Positions 43,883-61,700 of a stretch of DNA of 64,000 nucleotides are shown here, piece after piece. The DNA is taken from assembly GCA_002118135.1 (NCBI GenBank), contig BDIU01000075.1, positions 124,001 through 188,000 of the forward strand, written 5' to 3'. The notes beneath the pieces are model-generated. The model worked only from the letters and a program-made list of their open reading frames with translations. It was not told the origin of the DNA and ran no database searches. Position numbers and translations under genes: made by a program. Within the stretch, counting starts at the first letter, position 1, and each line of letters begins with the position of its first letter. The stretch comes from Trebouxia sp. TZW2008. Taxonomy: Eukaryota > Chlorophyta > Trebouxiophyceae > Trebouxiales > Trebouxiaceae.

Positions 43883-44915
43883 GCCCTTGGCCAAGACAGC
43901 ATCCCATGTATCAATATCTGCTCTGTTGTATTTTTGCGCAGTTCAGCCATCCAATAGTGTCAGTGCTCTCAAGGTCGAGAAGTTCGAATCCAGATGAAGT
44001 ATGGATGCAAAGCGTGAGTGTGAGTACTTGTACACAAGCAAGTGATGATGTTGAGCAGTGTGCAGTTGGAGAAGCAGTAAAACAAAATGTTTTTGCAAGT
44101 TGGTTTGAAGCCTGTTGAGAAGTGCAGAGCGCACACAGTGTCCTGCAAAAACAGTGGCCCTCCTATCAGTAGTAGTGTGATTGATGTTTCCGCCTGCGTT
44201 CTGTGTTGACCACTGTATATGTTGTTGCCAAGACACTTCTGATCCTCAGCGAGGCACAGCTCAATGTTGCTTTTGATGACAGTGAGAAGTTTGATGTACA
44301 CTTGTAAGAAAGAGAGATCTTTCACTGGGATTCAACTCATAGGTTCCCCTGTTGTGGCAATGTCTGCAACGCTGACCTTTGGGTGATGCAAATGTCGACA
44401 TGACAACCAAACAACAAACAAACTTGGTGTGGTTTGTAGCTGAGGCCCTTGACTAGGATTGGGGTAGAATTCGGCTGCTGCCAGCTTGAGGCTGCCTGCA
44501 AAGCATTGCTGGCATGACTGGCTGCAGCAACTGTGATATGTGCTCTTGCACAGCTCTGACCTTATGCAGCTATCAGGCTGATCTTTGATCAGGTTGCCCG
44601 AAAAAGTACAGTAGCTATACTTGCCAAAAACGGTGCAGCAGCTTGCCCTTTGCTGCAACGTTTGGTCGATAGCACTCAGAATCTCTTCACGCTAGACATG
44701 AGTAACGTCCGCCAACATATCAGTTCATTACAGCACATGTTTGCAAGCTTCAAGTCAAGCACTACCAACAAAGAAACACGATCACACCGGAAACATCATG
44801 ACAACATCTGTACATTAGTGCGTCCTGCACAACGGTGAGCACCGCGCATGTTCCTGCTATGAGACATGCAGTTCATCATGCACCAGTTCACAATAACAAA
44901 GCCTGGACCAGAAAT
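43883..44915. other. Convergent intergenic region PSBQ / CaMK-type kinase
   Basis: This 1.03-kb spacer between two stop codons should hold both 3' UTRs. Open frames at 44332-44658 (minus) and 44650-44838 (plus) show no family resemblance that I recognise. Confidence 0.5.
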
Positions 44916-48935
<4,020 letters not shown>

Positions 48936-49707
48936 TGCACCTCGAGCTTTTGCGAGTGGCTCACCACTCAAGCGACACGCCGGGATTCAGCCTCGAGACC
49001 TCCACAACAGTGTAGTCGACCGCCAGGCAGATGCGCAAAAGTTTGGCTCAGGCGCACATTTCAACTGCGACAGTCTACGAGCTGCAGCAGACGAGCAGTG
49101 CACCCTACGCAGCGACCGCTGCTTGCAAGAAGCTTGTGAAGTGGAAGCGGCCACACTGTGACTAATGGTGGTCTCTTCAGCTTCTCTGCTCGCTGTAACC
49201 CTAGATTTGACATGCCTTGCATAAGCTTTGAGCCGCGGTCAGCATTTTGACCGCCTGCTTCCAGCAAAGCGATGCAACAAGCGTTATTGAGCATCAGCAT
49301 TTGAAACAGCGCTCGTGATGCAATGCTGTTTGGCCAAGACCTGAGATAAAAATGTACCTGAGGTAATGCAGGAAAAAGAAGACTGGAATTCTACAGAGCT
49401 CTCGTTCGTATCGTGCTGTGCTACTTGCCCTAACAAGCATGCGCTGAGAGTTCAGCGACAGATCTGGCGCTGCGAGCTTCCCTGTGATGCTCATTATGTG
49501 GATATGGTACCGTATGCATTAGTTCGCAGTCCACGCGACCGCTGGGGCGAGATGTTCAGCAGCCGACGGGGATGAGTCAAGCTGCAAAGTCCCGATAGCA
49601 CAGCATGAACGCCAATCACACTGCAACTCGTACAGCAATAAGCGCTTCGCGTGCGTAAAGCGCCTGATCAAGCAGCATCGCCTCCGAGACTTGGTCCCAG
49701 CGTAGAC
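48936..49707. promoter_or_regulatory. Divergent promoter region CaMK-type kinase / AQR
   Basis: The 772-bp spacer between opposing start codons should contain both 5' UTRs and promoters. Overlapping open frames on both strands (for example 48690-49139 plus) reach into the kinase exons and look incidental. Confidence 0.5.
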
Positions 49708-52700
49708 ATGGCCAGGTTTTCGGGAGGTGGTCGCCAGTCGGGAGCTGGTCGTGGCTTTCGGGGTCGCGGACCTGGTCGTGGACGTGGGCCCCGACCTGGC
49801 AGAGGCAAGCCACAAGCTGGCCCCGGCGCTGCCATCGTAGACCAGGAACAGAGCGCATCATACAGGCCCATGGGTGCTGCACTCACCATACAGGAGGTGT
49901 GCTCCTGTTCAACTCCAACAGCAACTCTGAATACCATGCAGAGCATCTTGTTGTTTGCAGCAGTGCCAACCCAGTGAACTGCATAGGCATCATTGTGTGC
50001 AGATTGCCGCTGACAAGCTGACCAAGATTGCTGAAGAAAACTGGTCAACAGCAGTGCGGTCAAAGGCAAAGCCACCAGCTTTCAAGCCAAGCATAGTGGA
50101 TCAGATCTACACAACAGAGCTGCACGGCAACCAAAACACTGCCCCCAAGCTCAAGCGAGTCATGCTGCTTGAGATCTCACAATACCTGGAGAACTACCTC
50201 TGGCCCAACTTCAACGAAGAAACAGCCACATACCAGCATGTCATGTCCATCATACTTATGATCAATGAAAAGTTCAGAGAGAACGTCCCAGCATGGGATG
50301 GCTTTAGCCAGAGGGAGGACGCTTTGCCAGGCTTCTTCAATAGGGTGACAACACTAAAGGAAGGCAGGCAGCTGAAACAGCATGAGAAGGTGTCCTACCT
50401 CATGTTCGCCATCAATGCCTTTCAGTCATTGGAGAACAGCGCAGTCAGATCCCGAGTGCTCAAGCTCGCTAGCTTGCCATTGTGGCATGCCTTGTCTGAA
50501 GGAAGACTGCAGGTGCGCTAGCACTTCTGATAAGGTACACAGATTATGATGGACTGATTGGCCAGTGATGACCACATGCATGGCCCTATTGGACATGCCT
50601 TCTTCAAGCATTGCTTGACAGCTATTGACCACAATATTGCTGTGAGCATTGCAGTTTACCCTGCATTACTTCATCCATTCAGGCCAACATCTGCTGTATC
50701 ATACTGCAGCTGGAACTGCATGCCCATGAGCAGCTGGACAAGGCGTGGAGGCGGCTGGCCAAGCGAGATGCCAAGGCGGCTCAGGCAGACCTGAAGCATG
50801 TCACGGCAGCTAAGCAGCCTGAGGCAATTTTTCTGCCCAACATGGTGGATGAATTCCTTCAGGTGGGTCTGGCGCAATCAGACAGCAGTCTTGTCAAGAG
50901 TTTGAAGCTGGTCGTGCTGTATCACTTGCTTTAGTGTCTGGGCTGGTGTCTGAGCATTTGCCAGCATGCAATATTGCTATGCCAGCAGCTTTTGGTTGTT
51001 CAAATACAGCTCTCATCTGCAAAGTTGTTGTCTGATAGAGGAAAAGGAGGCATCTTGCTGCAGCAGCTAAAGCATTTTATGAGGGTCCAGCTTTGAGCGA
51101 GTTCAAAGTTGTGCAACACCTGCTGGCTGATCACAATACCTGAATCAATACCGTGTCCTGGTCTATGCACCAGCAGCATGGAGCTGCAGAGCGCATCATA
51201 TTGATCAGAACAGTCACAAGTCCAAGTTTATCATTGAATTGCTGAGGGGCACTGCTTATCCTGCAGGTCATTGATGAGATTGCACCCAATGCTGACTTAG
51301 ACGCAATGCAAGACGGTGACACAGACGCCACCACAGATCTCACAACAGCAGAAAACAAGCAGAAGCTGCTGTACTGTGAGCGCTTTGTGGAGTTCCTCAC
51401 AGATTTGCTGAGTCAGCTGCCCACTAGGCGCTTCATCAGGACTCTGTTGGAGGACAAAGCCATCTTGACCAAGTGCCGCATGTCTGCCCTCTTTCAGCAT
51501 TCACAAGGTCAGTGCAGCTCAACATTTCACAGAATGATATAGGACCTTTGTCCAACAATTCTGTTGAGTCAGCTGCCCACCAGGCGCTTCATCAGGACTT
51601 TTGGAGAACTAAGCAACTCTCACCAAGTGCCGTCTTTCAGCACCCTTAAGGTCAGTGCATCTTCGCATTGCAAGTCTGTGTATATTGGACGCTTCTGTGA
51701 TGAATTTGCTCAGCTGCCCACCAGGCGTTGCATCAGGACTTTGTTGGAGGGCAAAGCGATCTTGACCAAAAGCTGCATGTCTGCCCTTTCTCAGCGCTCT
51801 CAAGGTGAGTCACAACACCAGGTCGCCCATCCCTGCCGTTCCTGTTCCCCAACTTGTTTCTTGAGCTGCTCTTCTGGGCTGTGCGCTCAAGGAAGCTTCA
51901 GCAAGAGAGCTTCCAGCTATTGGGCAGCAAAAGAATCAGGTCTCCTGTCTGCCTGTGTCTATCTGCTGGCTGTCACGATCAATTGCTATGCCTTCATCAG
52001 GAGTCGATTCTCACAAGTGCAGGGACTAGTATGCTCCCACGCTGCTGCAGCCATTGCACAGCCTGCATGATGTTGCATCATGATTGCTGACTTTTCAAAT
52101 ATGTAAGGAATGGTGCTTACCTGGGCTGCTGCCTGATGAATCGTGTACACTGATGTCTTCTTCTTCTGGGTCGCCAGTTGCTTGCCAATCCGGCTGTTTC
52201 TCTTTCAACATGCGCGGAAATAGATGTGTACCACAATGCACCTCATCATAGTGTTTCATCAACGCCTTACAACTCCGCCACACAGTAACTTGGCCACAGA
52301 CTACACGCCTGTGAGCCCAGTAATGCTTGTCTCTGTGAAACCAGTGCATGATTGATGACAACTTCTGTGTGTGCTGCAGCGCGGCTGTTTGTTCAGTTGG
52401 TGGATCTGTTCCAGTTCTATATGATGTTCCCAATCGATGACCACACTGGGGACCCAGTCAGCGATGAAGAAGTCACAGCTGCCCACTATGAGAAGGTCCA
52501 GCAGGTACTGCTTGATTGCACCTGTACCTGTTTTGGCAGCTTGTCTATGCAACATGTTCACTAGCATATAGCAATGATCAATTGATTTGACACCTGTGCC
52601 TGCACAAGCATGAGGTAGCACATAGCATAGTTTGACACGTATCAGCATCTGGCTCTGAAACCCTATCATCCAGCTGGACAGCCTGTGTTTTGAGCAAGAT

Positions 52701-55700
52701 GAAGCTGCATGCCCATCAGGATGCACTAAGCAGGCTTTGATTTTGCCCTTCAGCAACCTTGCTCAAGTTTCACAATGCACCTCATGATAGTGTTTTGTCA
52801 ACGCCTTACAACTCCGCCACACAGTAACTTGGCCACAGAGTACACGCCTGTGAGCCCACCTCAGCCTTCCGCTTTGTGACTTGGGGAGGTTATTTCATGC
52901 ACTGGTCACACAGAGACAAGCATTACTCACCTTGGCCACATGTATGTCCATACAAACGTGTGTTGATACTGAAGTTGAAGTTGTCACACATTAAAACTGA
53001 TGCCTAGGTGCAGCGGCTCAAGGGCATAAACAACCTCCGCAAGCAACAACATGGAAAGTTCAATTTCTGCACCTCATGTCCATACAAAAGTGTGTTGATA
53101 TTGAAGTTGAAGTTGTCACACGTAAAGACTGATGCACAGGTGCAGCGGCTGTTTTTCAAGCATGTGCACAAGCTGCGCGATCTGGCTCTGGCCAACTGCG
53201 GGTCTGTGGAAAAGAGGGATACCCTACGCAAGTACCTCAACTTGCTGGAACCACAGGAGCTCAAGTTCCTGGTCACACAGCAACTCAGGTGTAGCATAAC
53301 GACCATCGCACTCTTGACTTTCCGCTGACGTCTTGTTTGAGAGTTGTTTGAGAGGAGAAGTTCACTAGCTTCAGAAACTGCGTAAATGTGACAAAAAGTT
53401 GATCGCATACTTGTTGTTGTGGTTGCAATGTAAGGTGCTGATTGCTGCTTATCAGCAGTTCTGACCAAACTCTGGGCTTTGTCGTGACACAGCTTGACGT
53501 GCATGCTTGCTTGCCTGCAACATCATCTTGTGCCATTCCTGGGCTGCCTCCTTAGACAGAGGCTCCCGTTATGATGCCTAACGGCGTAGACTGTTCTTTT
53601 TGTTCTGTGGCAATATCTGGCATTATCAGATGCAAGGTTGAAGCAGAATCTAAGCTGCCATACTGGCTGAGTTGCCTTGGCACATGCTTGGTGCTGCATG
53701 TGCCAAAAGCTGAGGGCTGCCCTGCCAAACAGCACGCCTGTATTACTAGGTTTGAAATGTCTCCTAGCTTCGTACCCTGCGCAATGTTGCAATCGATAGT
53801 GTCTAACAACCTTTGTTCTGCTGACAGGTTGGTGTCTGAAGATGATCCCTGGGCTGACCGAATTGACTTTCTGATGGAGGTCATGGTGAGCTACTATGAG
53901 CGGCGCCGTTTCCAGACTGAAGTCATCAATGAGCTGCCCTTGTACCCGACTGAGGCCATATTGTGGGATGAGAACCAAGTGCCGGACGTCCACTACACAG
54001 GTACAGGCTGTCTGGACACCCAGGACAACATCTCACACACCACCGTTGCCTAATGAGGCTGTTTTCTGGGTCAAAACCAAGTGCTAGACGTCCTTGATAC
54101 ATGTTTGTGCTGATGCAAACCATGAATGACAGTTTAGGTGCTTTCACTGCCGTGCAAGGCGCTTCTCTTTTGCTTATGACGCAACACACGTGGGCTGCTT
54201 TGTGTGTGCTGACTTGCAACTGTAAGAGTTGTGATGGTCCTTGCATTGCCATGTCAAGCGCTTCCAGTTGCTTCTAATGCAATGCAAAGTCAGATCGCTG
54301 TGAGTTGATGCATGCCTTCGTATAAACATGCCATTTCTTCAAGGGTGCATACCAAATAGGGTGAGAGATAAGGTAGCTAAACTGTGTTGGCATGCAGGGG
54401 AGAACTGTCTGGCTTTGCCTAAGCTGAACCTGCAGTTCCTGACCTTCCATGACTACCTGCTGCGGAACTTCAACCTGTTCAGGCTGGAAGCTACTTATGA
54501 GATCAGAGAAGACATCTCTGATGTCATTGGCCGAGTTGGTGCCTTCAGGTCAGTTGTTCATGCTCGCACTCAACTAGCTTGCTTGCAGTCAACTAGCTTG
54601 TTGGCGCACTCACTACCTAAACCATTTGTACATCCTTTTAGGTCATTTATTCTGTTGTGTTCAGTTCCTTGCTCGCTCGCTCGCTCGCTCGCTCACTCGC
54701 TCACTCAACCCTTTACATGAGATCCTAGATCGCTCAATTACTTGCATTTGCTCCTTTGCTGATTCAGTGACTCAATCATATCGCTCCTTACTCTTCCATA
54801 GATGCACACATCTTTCAATCAGCTACTTTCCAGGGCTTCTGTTGTTCTTTAGTACAGCATGTGCATGATCCTAGACTTCAAGCTCTAGCAAGCAGCAGAG
54901 CTACCTGCATGCACCTGGCAGGTTTGACCAATGGGTCGTCATCTTGATTCAATAATTGTGTCTGATTGTTGTTAGGGATGAGGAATCTGACAAGATAGGC
55001 TTCAGGGGCTGGGCACGCATGGCTGCCCCAATTGATGAGTTCACCATCATTGAAGTAAGAAAACCCAATGTTGGGGAGAACAAGCCAGCTGATGTGACTG
55101 CAGATATAGTCATTGACACCTCAAGTAAGCATTGCCTATTTCATCCTGCTTGCTTGCTTGAGTATGCCTTGCTCTTAGACAAGCCCAACATTGCAGCAAA
55201 CAAGCTGGCTGGCATGACTGCATACAAAATCATCGACACCTTGGAGGAGCAACAAGTGTGCTCATCCTGCAGTCTTGCCAGTACAGCTATACACATGGGT
55301 CAAGCGAATTGCATGCATCTCAGCATTCACGTGTGGGCACTCTGCGTGAGGTCAATATCTTGGATGTCTTACACTGTAGGTAGATGTTACTTACATCAAT
55401 GCTGTCAAGTTCGTAAATGCTCGGATGGTAATTGTACAACTTCCCCTGCTATGCAGACCTGCGTGGAGACATCCAAAGCGAGTGGTATGAAGCCATCTCG
55501 CAAGACATGTTGTTCCTGCTGATCGTATGCCCGCCAGATCAAGCAGAGCTGGCTCTGGTGCTGGTGGCTGCAATTGCAGCATCCCTCGTACTAATGGTCT
55601 ATACATAGCCAAGAGTCCAGGTTGTCAAGTTGTAGGCTTGCAACACCAACATTGCTTGTATGCAGACATGAGGAGACGTCCACAGTGAGTGGGATGGGAC

Positions 55701-58700
55701 CAAGCAGCATGACGTGCTGTTCCTGCTGACTTGGTGCCCAACAATGCTTTTATGACACTAAGTGCTAGTTCGCCCTGCTGTGCAGATATGAGAGGTGACA
55801 TTCGCAGTGAGTGGGATGACACCAAGCAACATGATGTGCTGTTCCTGCTGACTGTGCGCCCGCCAGACCAGGCAGAGCTGGCTCTGATGCAGCAGGACGG
55901 CAAGGAGCCTCACCCAGCTGAGAGGTTTGGCCTGGCTTATGTCAGAGGCTGTGAGGTCATCGAGGTCAAGGATGAAGGTATGTATATGCTTTGCATTGAA
56001 CGGTGTCCTGGGTTGTAAGTTGCAAGCGGTTGTACCCCTCAGCTGATGACATGAGTGCATCTGAGGCTGACTGCAGCTGAGACTGTTGCTGTGCTGTCAG
56101 CTGTGCTTTGTTTCAGTCTGGCCTGGCCCAGAGGCCATGAAAGTCATTGATGTCAGAGATGAAGTTATGCATGTACTGTATTCATATTTTCCTGGGCCCA
56201 TCACAAAACGAGTGGCAAAACTTGGTGTTGGCCATTTGTATGCTGTAGCAGCATGTTGTGATGGCATGGCGCCTTATGATGGCTTGCTGCTAATCTTCGC
56301 TTGTCTTTGCAGAACGCAGGTGTGTACATGCTATCTCAGTGCAGATTCAGGACCAGCACTGTACCATCATGATGGATGTTAAGCATGCTCATTTCAAAGT
56401 CTGTAGGCAACTTTCTCTTAGCTTTTGTGATGTGGGTACGTGCAGAGGGCGGCCTCATGAACGACTTCACAGGCAGGGTCAAAAGAGAGGACTGGCACCC
56501 CCCTAACGGCTTCAGACGCACAGTCACAGTGGCCATGGACACAGCACAGTATCAGATGGACATCAACCACATGCAGGCTCACAGGAGTGAAGACCTGTAT
56601 GGCACTTTCAACCTAGTCATGCGCAGAAAGCCCAAGGTGAGCTACTCACTGTTGCACGCTCCATGTGCTATTCAAGTGTCATCGTTGCAGCATTCTTGTT
56701 GTTCTGCATAAAATGATACACACCAATGATGTACACACGACATGATCTAAGCAGTTGCTACGTCATGCATAGCAAATCCACATGCAGGCCCACAGCAGTG
56801 AAGACCTGTACAGCATTTTCACCCTGGTCATGCGAAGGATACCCAAGGTAATGCACCTTTTCTCCGTCAAGCGCCCTTGATGTTTTACAAGTTTTGTCGT
56901 CCACACAACCCCAGTATCCTGCACAGAGGACCTGCACCACAATGTACGCACTGCATATATATCAGCAGCTGCTATGGTCTACACGGAGGACCTCAAGCTG
57001 TATCCAAGCCATGCATACCAAGCCCAAGATGACCTACCTCATTGTTGCAATAAGTCCTAGCGCTGTTCAACCTGGTTATGCGCAGACAGCCCAAGATGAG
57101 CTACCAGTTGCAAGTTGTCATTGACAACTTTACAGCTTATCATCATGTGTCATCACCCTTATGTGCATACATACATAAGTATGCATGCTAGTTAGGTTCA
57201 ATGGTCTTGCTGGGTACGTATCATCACCAAGCGATTGTCTTTGAGCAATCTAGTCTGTACACATGCTGAACCAGATCAGCAGGATGAAAGCCACATCCCT
57301 TAAACTCCTGTGTGATGCATAACAAGCCCCAGACAATCTACACCTTGCATCATACAAACAGTCCCTGTTTTGCGCATGTGGAGGCGCAAGATGTTATGTC
57401 TGTGTCAATCTACCGAGCAGTTCATGTGCTGCATGTAGTGGTCAAGCTTAGACAGCTCAAAGTAATGTATTTGCCCTATAACCCACGAGCTTAGGTTATA
57501 CAAACAGTCCCTGTTTTTCGCATGTCGAGGCGCAAGATGCTATATTTATGTCAATCTACCGAGCAGTCCTTGTGTTGCATGTAGTGGTCAAGCTTAGACA
57601 GCTCAAAGTGATCTATCTGCCCTACAACCCACGTGCTTTGGTTATAAGGCAAATTGACCAACTTGAGCTGTTTCCAAGCAGATCAACAGCATCAAGGCTG
57701 CCCTGTGATGCATTCATCTTCAGCTCACTCGCCACATATGCACTTTGTTGTTGCATGCATGCGTCCTGGCACTACTGATAATGGCTGACATGATGCGTAA
57801 CAGGAGAACAACTTCAAGGCTGTCCTTCCATGCCTTCACCTTCAGCTTAATCATTTAACATGCAGGAACACCAGCTCTCATGCATGCATTTTCAATTCAG
57901 TGACCATGGACAGGGTCTTTTGTTGCAGGAGCACACTATCAAGGCTGTGCTTTCATGCCTTGATCTTCAGCTCACTATCCACAACTGAAGGTTGCTTTGC
58001 AGCACAAGGCCCTCAAGGCAGTTCATTTGTGCACGCATTCTCAGCACAGTGACCACAGATAATAGGCCTTGTTGCAGGAAAACAAGTTCAAGGCTGGTAT
58101 GGAAAGCATATAGGACCTGACGCATATAAGAGGTGCCACGCAAGAAATTTATGGCTGTGCATCTGTGCATTCCTCCTCAGCTCACTGACCTTGCTGAATG
58201 GCATGTTGCAGGAGAACAACTTCAAGGCCGTGCTGGAAAGCATACGAGACTTGATGAATGAGGACACAGTCATGCCAGACTGGCTGCATGACATCTTCCT
58301 AGGGTATGGCAACCCTGCGCAGGCCAAGTACACCCATATGCCTCAAGATCAGCTTCTGCAGACCATCGACTTCAAGGTAAGCCTGTTTCTGTTCTGTGAC
58401 ATGAACTGCAGTCAAATGCTTTGGCTGGTGACATGAGAGTGTCTGGATTTAACTGCAGCTGAGGTCACGCTGAGATTAACCTCTCTAAAAACAAACTAAG
58501 GGCACCCTAGTGGCAGCTTTTGCCAAATTCAGTCCTTTTTGCGCAATTTTGCGATGGGTCAAATTCAATTTCTGGATAGCTCTGGCGAGCATTTCTGCCC
58601 AAAGTCGACCCAAAATCTCTTGCACTCAGCATGAGGCTGGCGGAAATGATATTCTTTGCGTAAGCTTTGGATCTTCCATTGTCAAGCCCTATTTGGAGAT

Positions 58701-61700
58701 TATAAGCTGTACTATGCTGACTGCTGTGTTTAGGACTGTGCCATAGCTGTCAGCAACAAGCAACTTTGCACAGGCATAAAAGCCCATGTGAGACATTGTA
58801 TCATACCTCAAGGTGTGCGCAGGCATGCACCCTTAGTATGGGATGCTTGGCAAAGCCTTGTAGGATGTTGCCCTCACCAAGGCTGTGTTGTCCAGTCCCA
58901 GGGCTGAGCAAGGGCTGGCGTTCCCTTGTGAGTCAGCTTGGGCGCCTTGATTCTGTGTTTCAGACTGACCTGAGAGCGCATGAGCCATTTCTTTCAGAAC
59001 TTGTATTGGCAGGACATAGTGATGCATACTCAGTGTTATGGCCACTCAATTTCTGGGAGATACATCTGCTCAGCTGCCAGTCCAATTGCATCTGTGCAAA
59101 GTTGACTTCCCAGACTCTTAGTGGCTATCCAAAATGCAAGAACAACCTACCTTACCTTTCGGCAAAATGCTGATCATCTACTTGATCATGGTGCTACAGG
59201 ATACGTTCTTGGACGCTTCTCATGTCAAGGAGAGCTTTCCAGGGCACGAAGTAGAAGTACAGAATGGCACTGAGCTGCCAGAGCCGCAGCGCCCCTTCAC
59301 GGTCACCTTTGACCAGCCCATCTCTGAAGCACAGCCAGAAGCCAAGGTAAATTGCATATGCTCTTTTTCAATGTAACAACCGCATCGGTTCACAAGGCAG
59401 CTGTTGTTATGTTAGCTTGTCCTTACTGAGGAATACCACCACTGCAATCACAAGGCCTGCAACTGCAAAGCCTGTAATCACAAGGCATTCATCATCGATG
59501 CAGTCCAACACCAAGCATAACATCACTGCCCTGGCGCAGTCCAGCATCAAGCATTGCATCACAGTCTTGCTGTGCTCTGGCTTCAAGCAATACAACACTG
59601 CCTTGATGCAGTCAAGCAAGAAGCGCAAGAAGAAGGATGCCGGTCAGGACGGAGCTGAAGATGGGGCGGCACCTGAAGCAGCAGCTACCCAGGCTCCACA
59701 GAAGCTGACAGCACAGTCATATACCCCCCCTGACCCTGGGCCATACCCCCAGGACAAGCCCCCTGAGAACCCAGTCCGCTTCACCCCTGTACAGGTCAGC
59801 AAGCAGTGAGCCAATAGCCAATTTTGACTTCAGAGATGCATCATGTGGTGCTGTTTTCAATGTGATTGCCTTTTCATCAAAGCTTACAGAAGCTGAGCTG
59901 CAATGAGTGCTGCTGAGTGTCTGTCTCTTCATAGTCAGAGGGCATGATGGCCTCCACCTATCAAGAGGAAGACAATCAGTCGCAGTCATAACAGTGCAGT
60001 AGGGGCCTATTGATGACCTCCGCTTGTGATCAAGCAGACACTCAGGCAAGTCTAAGGTGCAGCCAGCGCTAAACCATGCAAGCCATTGTCAGATTGTACA
60101 AACTAGATATGTCCATCCATGCTGCTGAGCCGCTTCCCCTTCACAGGCGAGGGCAGCAAGCATCAGCGGTAGTTAAGTTGGACTGTGCTGTTTTCTGCTG
60201 AGCCTTGGTGGTCAGTCACCCCATCGCTATGTGTGCTGCTGAGCCTCCCTTCTTGACACATGGTTTTCACTAAGTCCTTCAACAGACTTGTTGAAGAATT
60301 TGGTGGCATCCATCTGCAAAGAGGAAGAGGCTGAGGCCATCAATTTCAGCATTCAGCCAACGCTAGCCATGCATTTATCATCAGACTTCACAAACTAGAC
60401 ATGTCCAGCCATGCTGCTTAGCCCCCTCGTCTTTGCAAGGTTTGACTGTCAAGTCTCAATTGCAGTCAGCTGACTATGGAGGTGACTGTTGAGCCTTGGG
60501 GGTTAGTCATTCTGCTGTTATCATTGATGCTGACTTTCCTCTCCTTCAGTGATGAAGGCCTTGGCGGCCTCTGCCTGTGAAGGAGAGGAGACTCACGCCA
60601 TCAAAGTTAGCATGCGGTGAGCATTGACCATGCAACCCATGTCAGCCTCTGCAAACTGGACATGTCCAGCCATCCTGCTTAGCCAGCTCCTCTTTGCAAG
60701 ATGCAACTGTCAACTCTCACCGGCAGTCAATTCGTACCATGCTGGTGGCTGTCAAGTTGGGGAGTTAGTCACTCTTCTGTTGAGACTGCTGCTGAGTCTC
60801 CTCTTCTTCTCAGCTGAAGGACTTGATGGCCGCCACCTTTGAAGAAGAGGACACTGAGCAGCACTCACAGCAATTGAGTGGGGACTCATGCAGCCTTCCC
60901 CTTTAGGAAGAATGGACTCTGGTCTTCAAGTCCAGCATGCAGCGAGCCCTGTTGTGTTATACCAATTTGCCATCTCCAGATTTGTCATCTCCAGCCGTGC
61001 CACTCACCCTGTTCCTCTTGTTTTTACAGGTAGAGGCTATCAAGTCAGGGGTGCAGCCTGGGTTGACTATGGTGGTGGGTCCTCCAGGCACAGGCAAGAC
61101 AGACACAGCAGTGCAGATCATGCACGTGCTGTACCACAACTGCCCTGGACAGCGCACCCTGCTGATCACCCACTCTAATCAGGCTCTGAATGACTTGTTT
61201 GAGAAGATTCTGGAGCGTGATGTCCCAGCCAGGTACTTGTTGCTGTTATCAGCTTGCTGCTTTATGACAGCAGCTGCTTTCCTTATCTTGCTGTTGTCTG
61301 GTGACAGCTGCATAGGGCCAGCGCACCCTGCTGATCACCCGCTGCAACCAGGCCTTGACCGGCTTGTTTGACAAGAGTCTGGAGCGTGACGTTCCAGCCA
61401 GCTATGCTTCGCTTGCTGTCGATGTGAGAACAATAACTGCACGTCTCATTTACACACCGTTTCTGCACATTGGAGTTAGTTCAGCTCGAGCCACCTGTCC
61501 ATGAATGATGGACAGGTGGCTAGAGACCAATCAGTGACCATTTAGTCAATGACAAATGGACAGATGCAGAAACACAAGTACAGATGGAGAGACATGTCTT
61601 TTCAGATGCTTTGCAGATGCACTTGGTGGCAATCAATGATTTGGTGTGGACAGAGGCTGAAATGTGTATACTGTACTTGCAGGTACTTGCTGCGGCTGGG

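Noticed and set aside
61315..61405. Second helicase domain fragment
   Set aside because: It is a copy of the end of AQR exon 15 without Walker A and without a usable donor.
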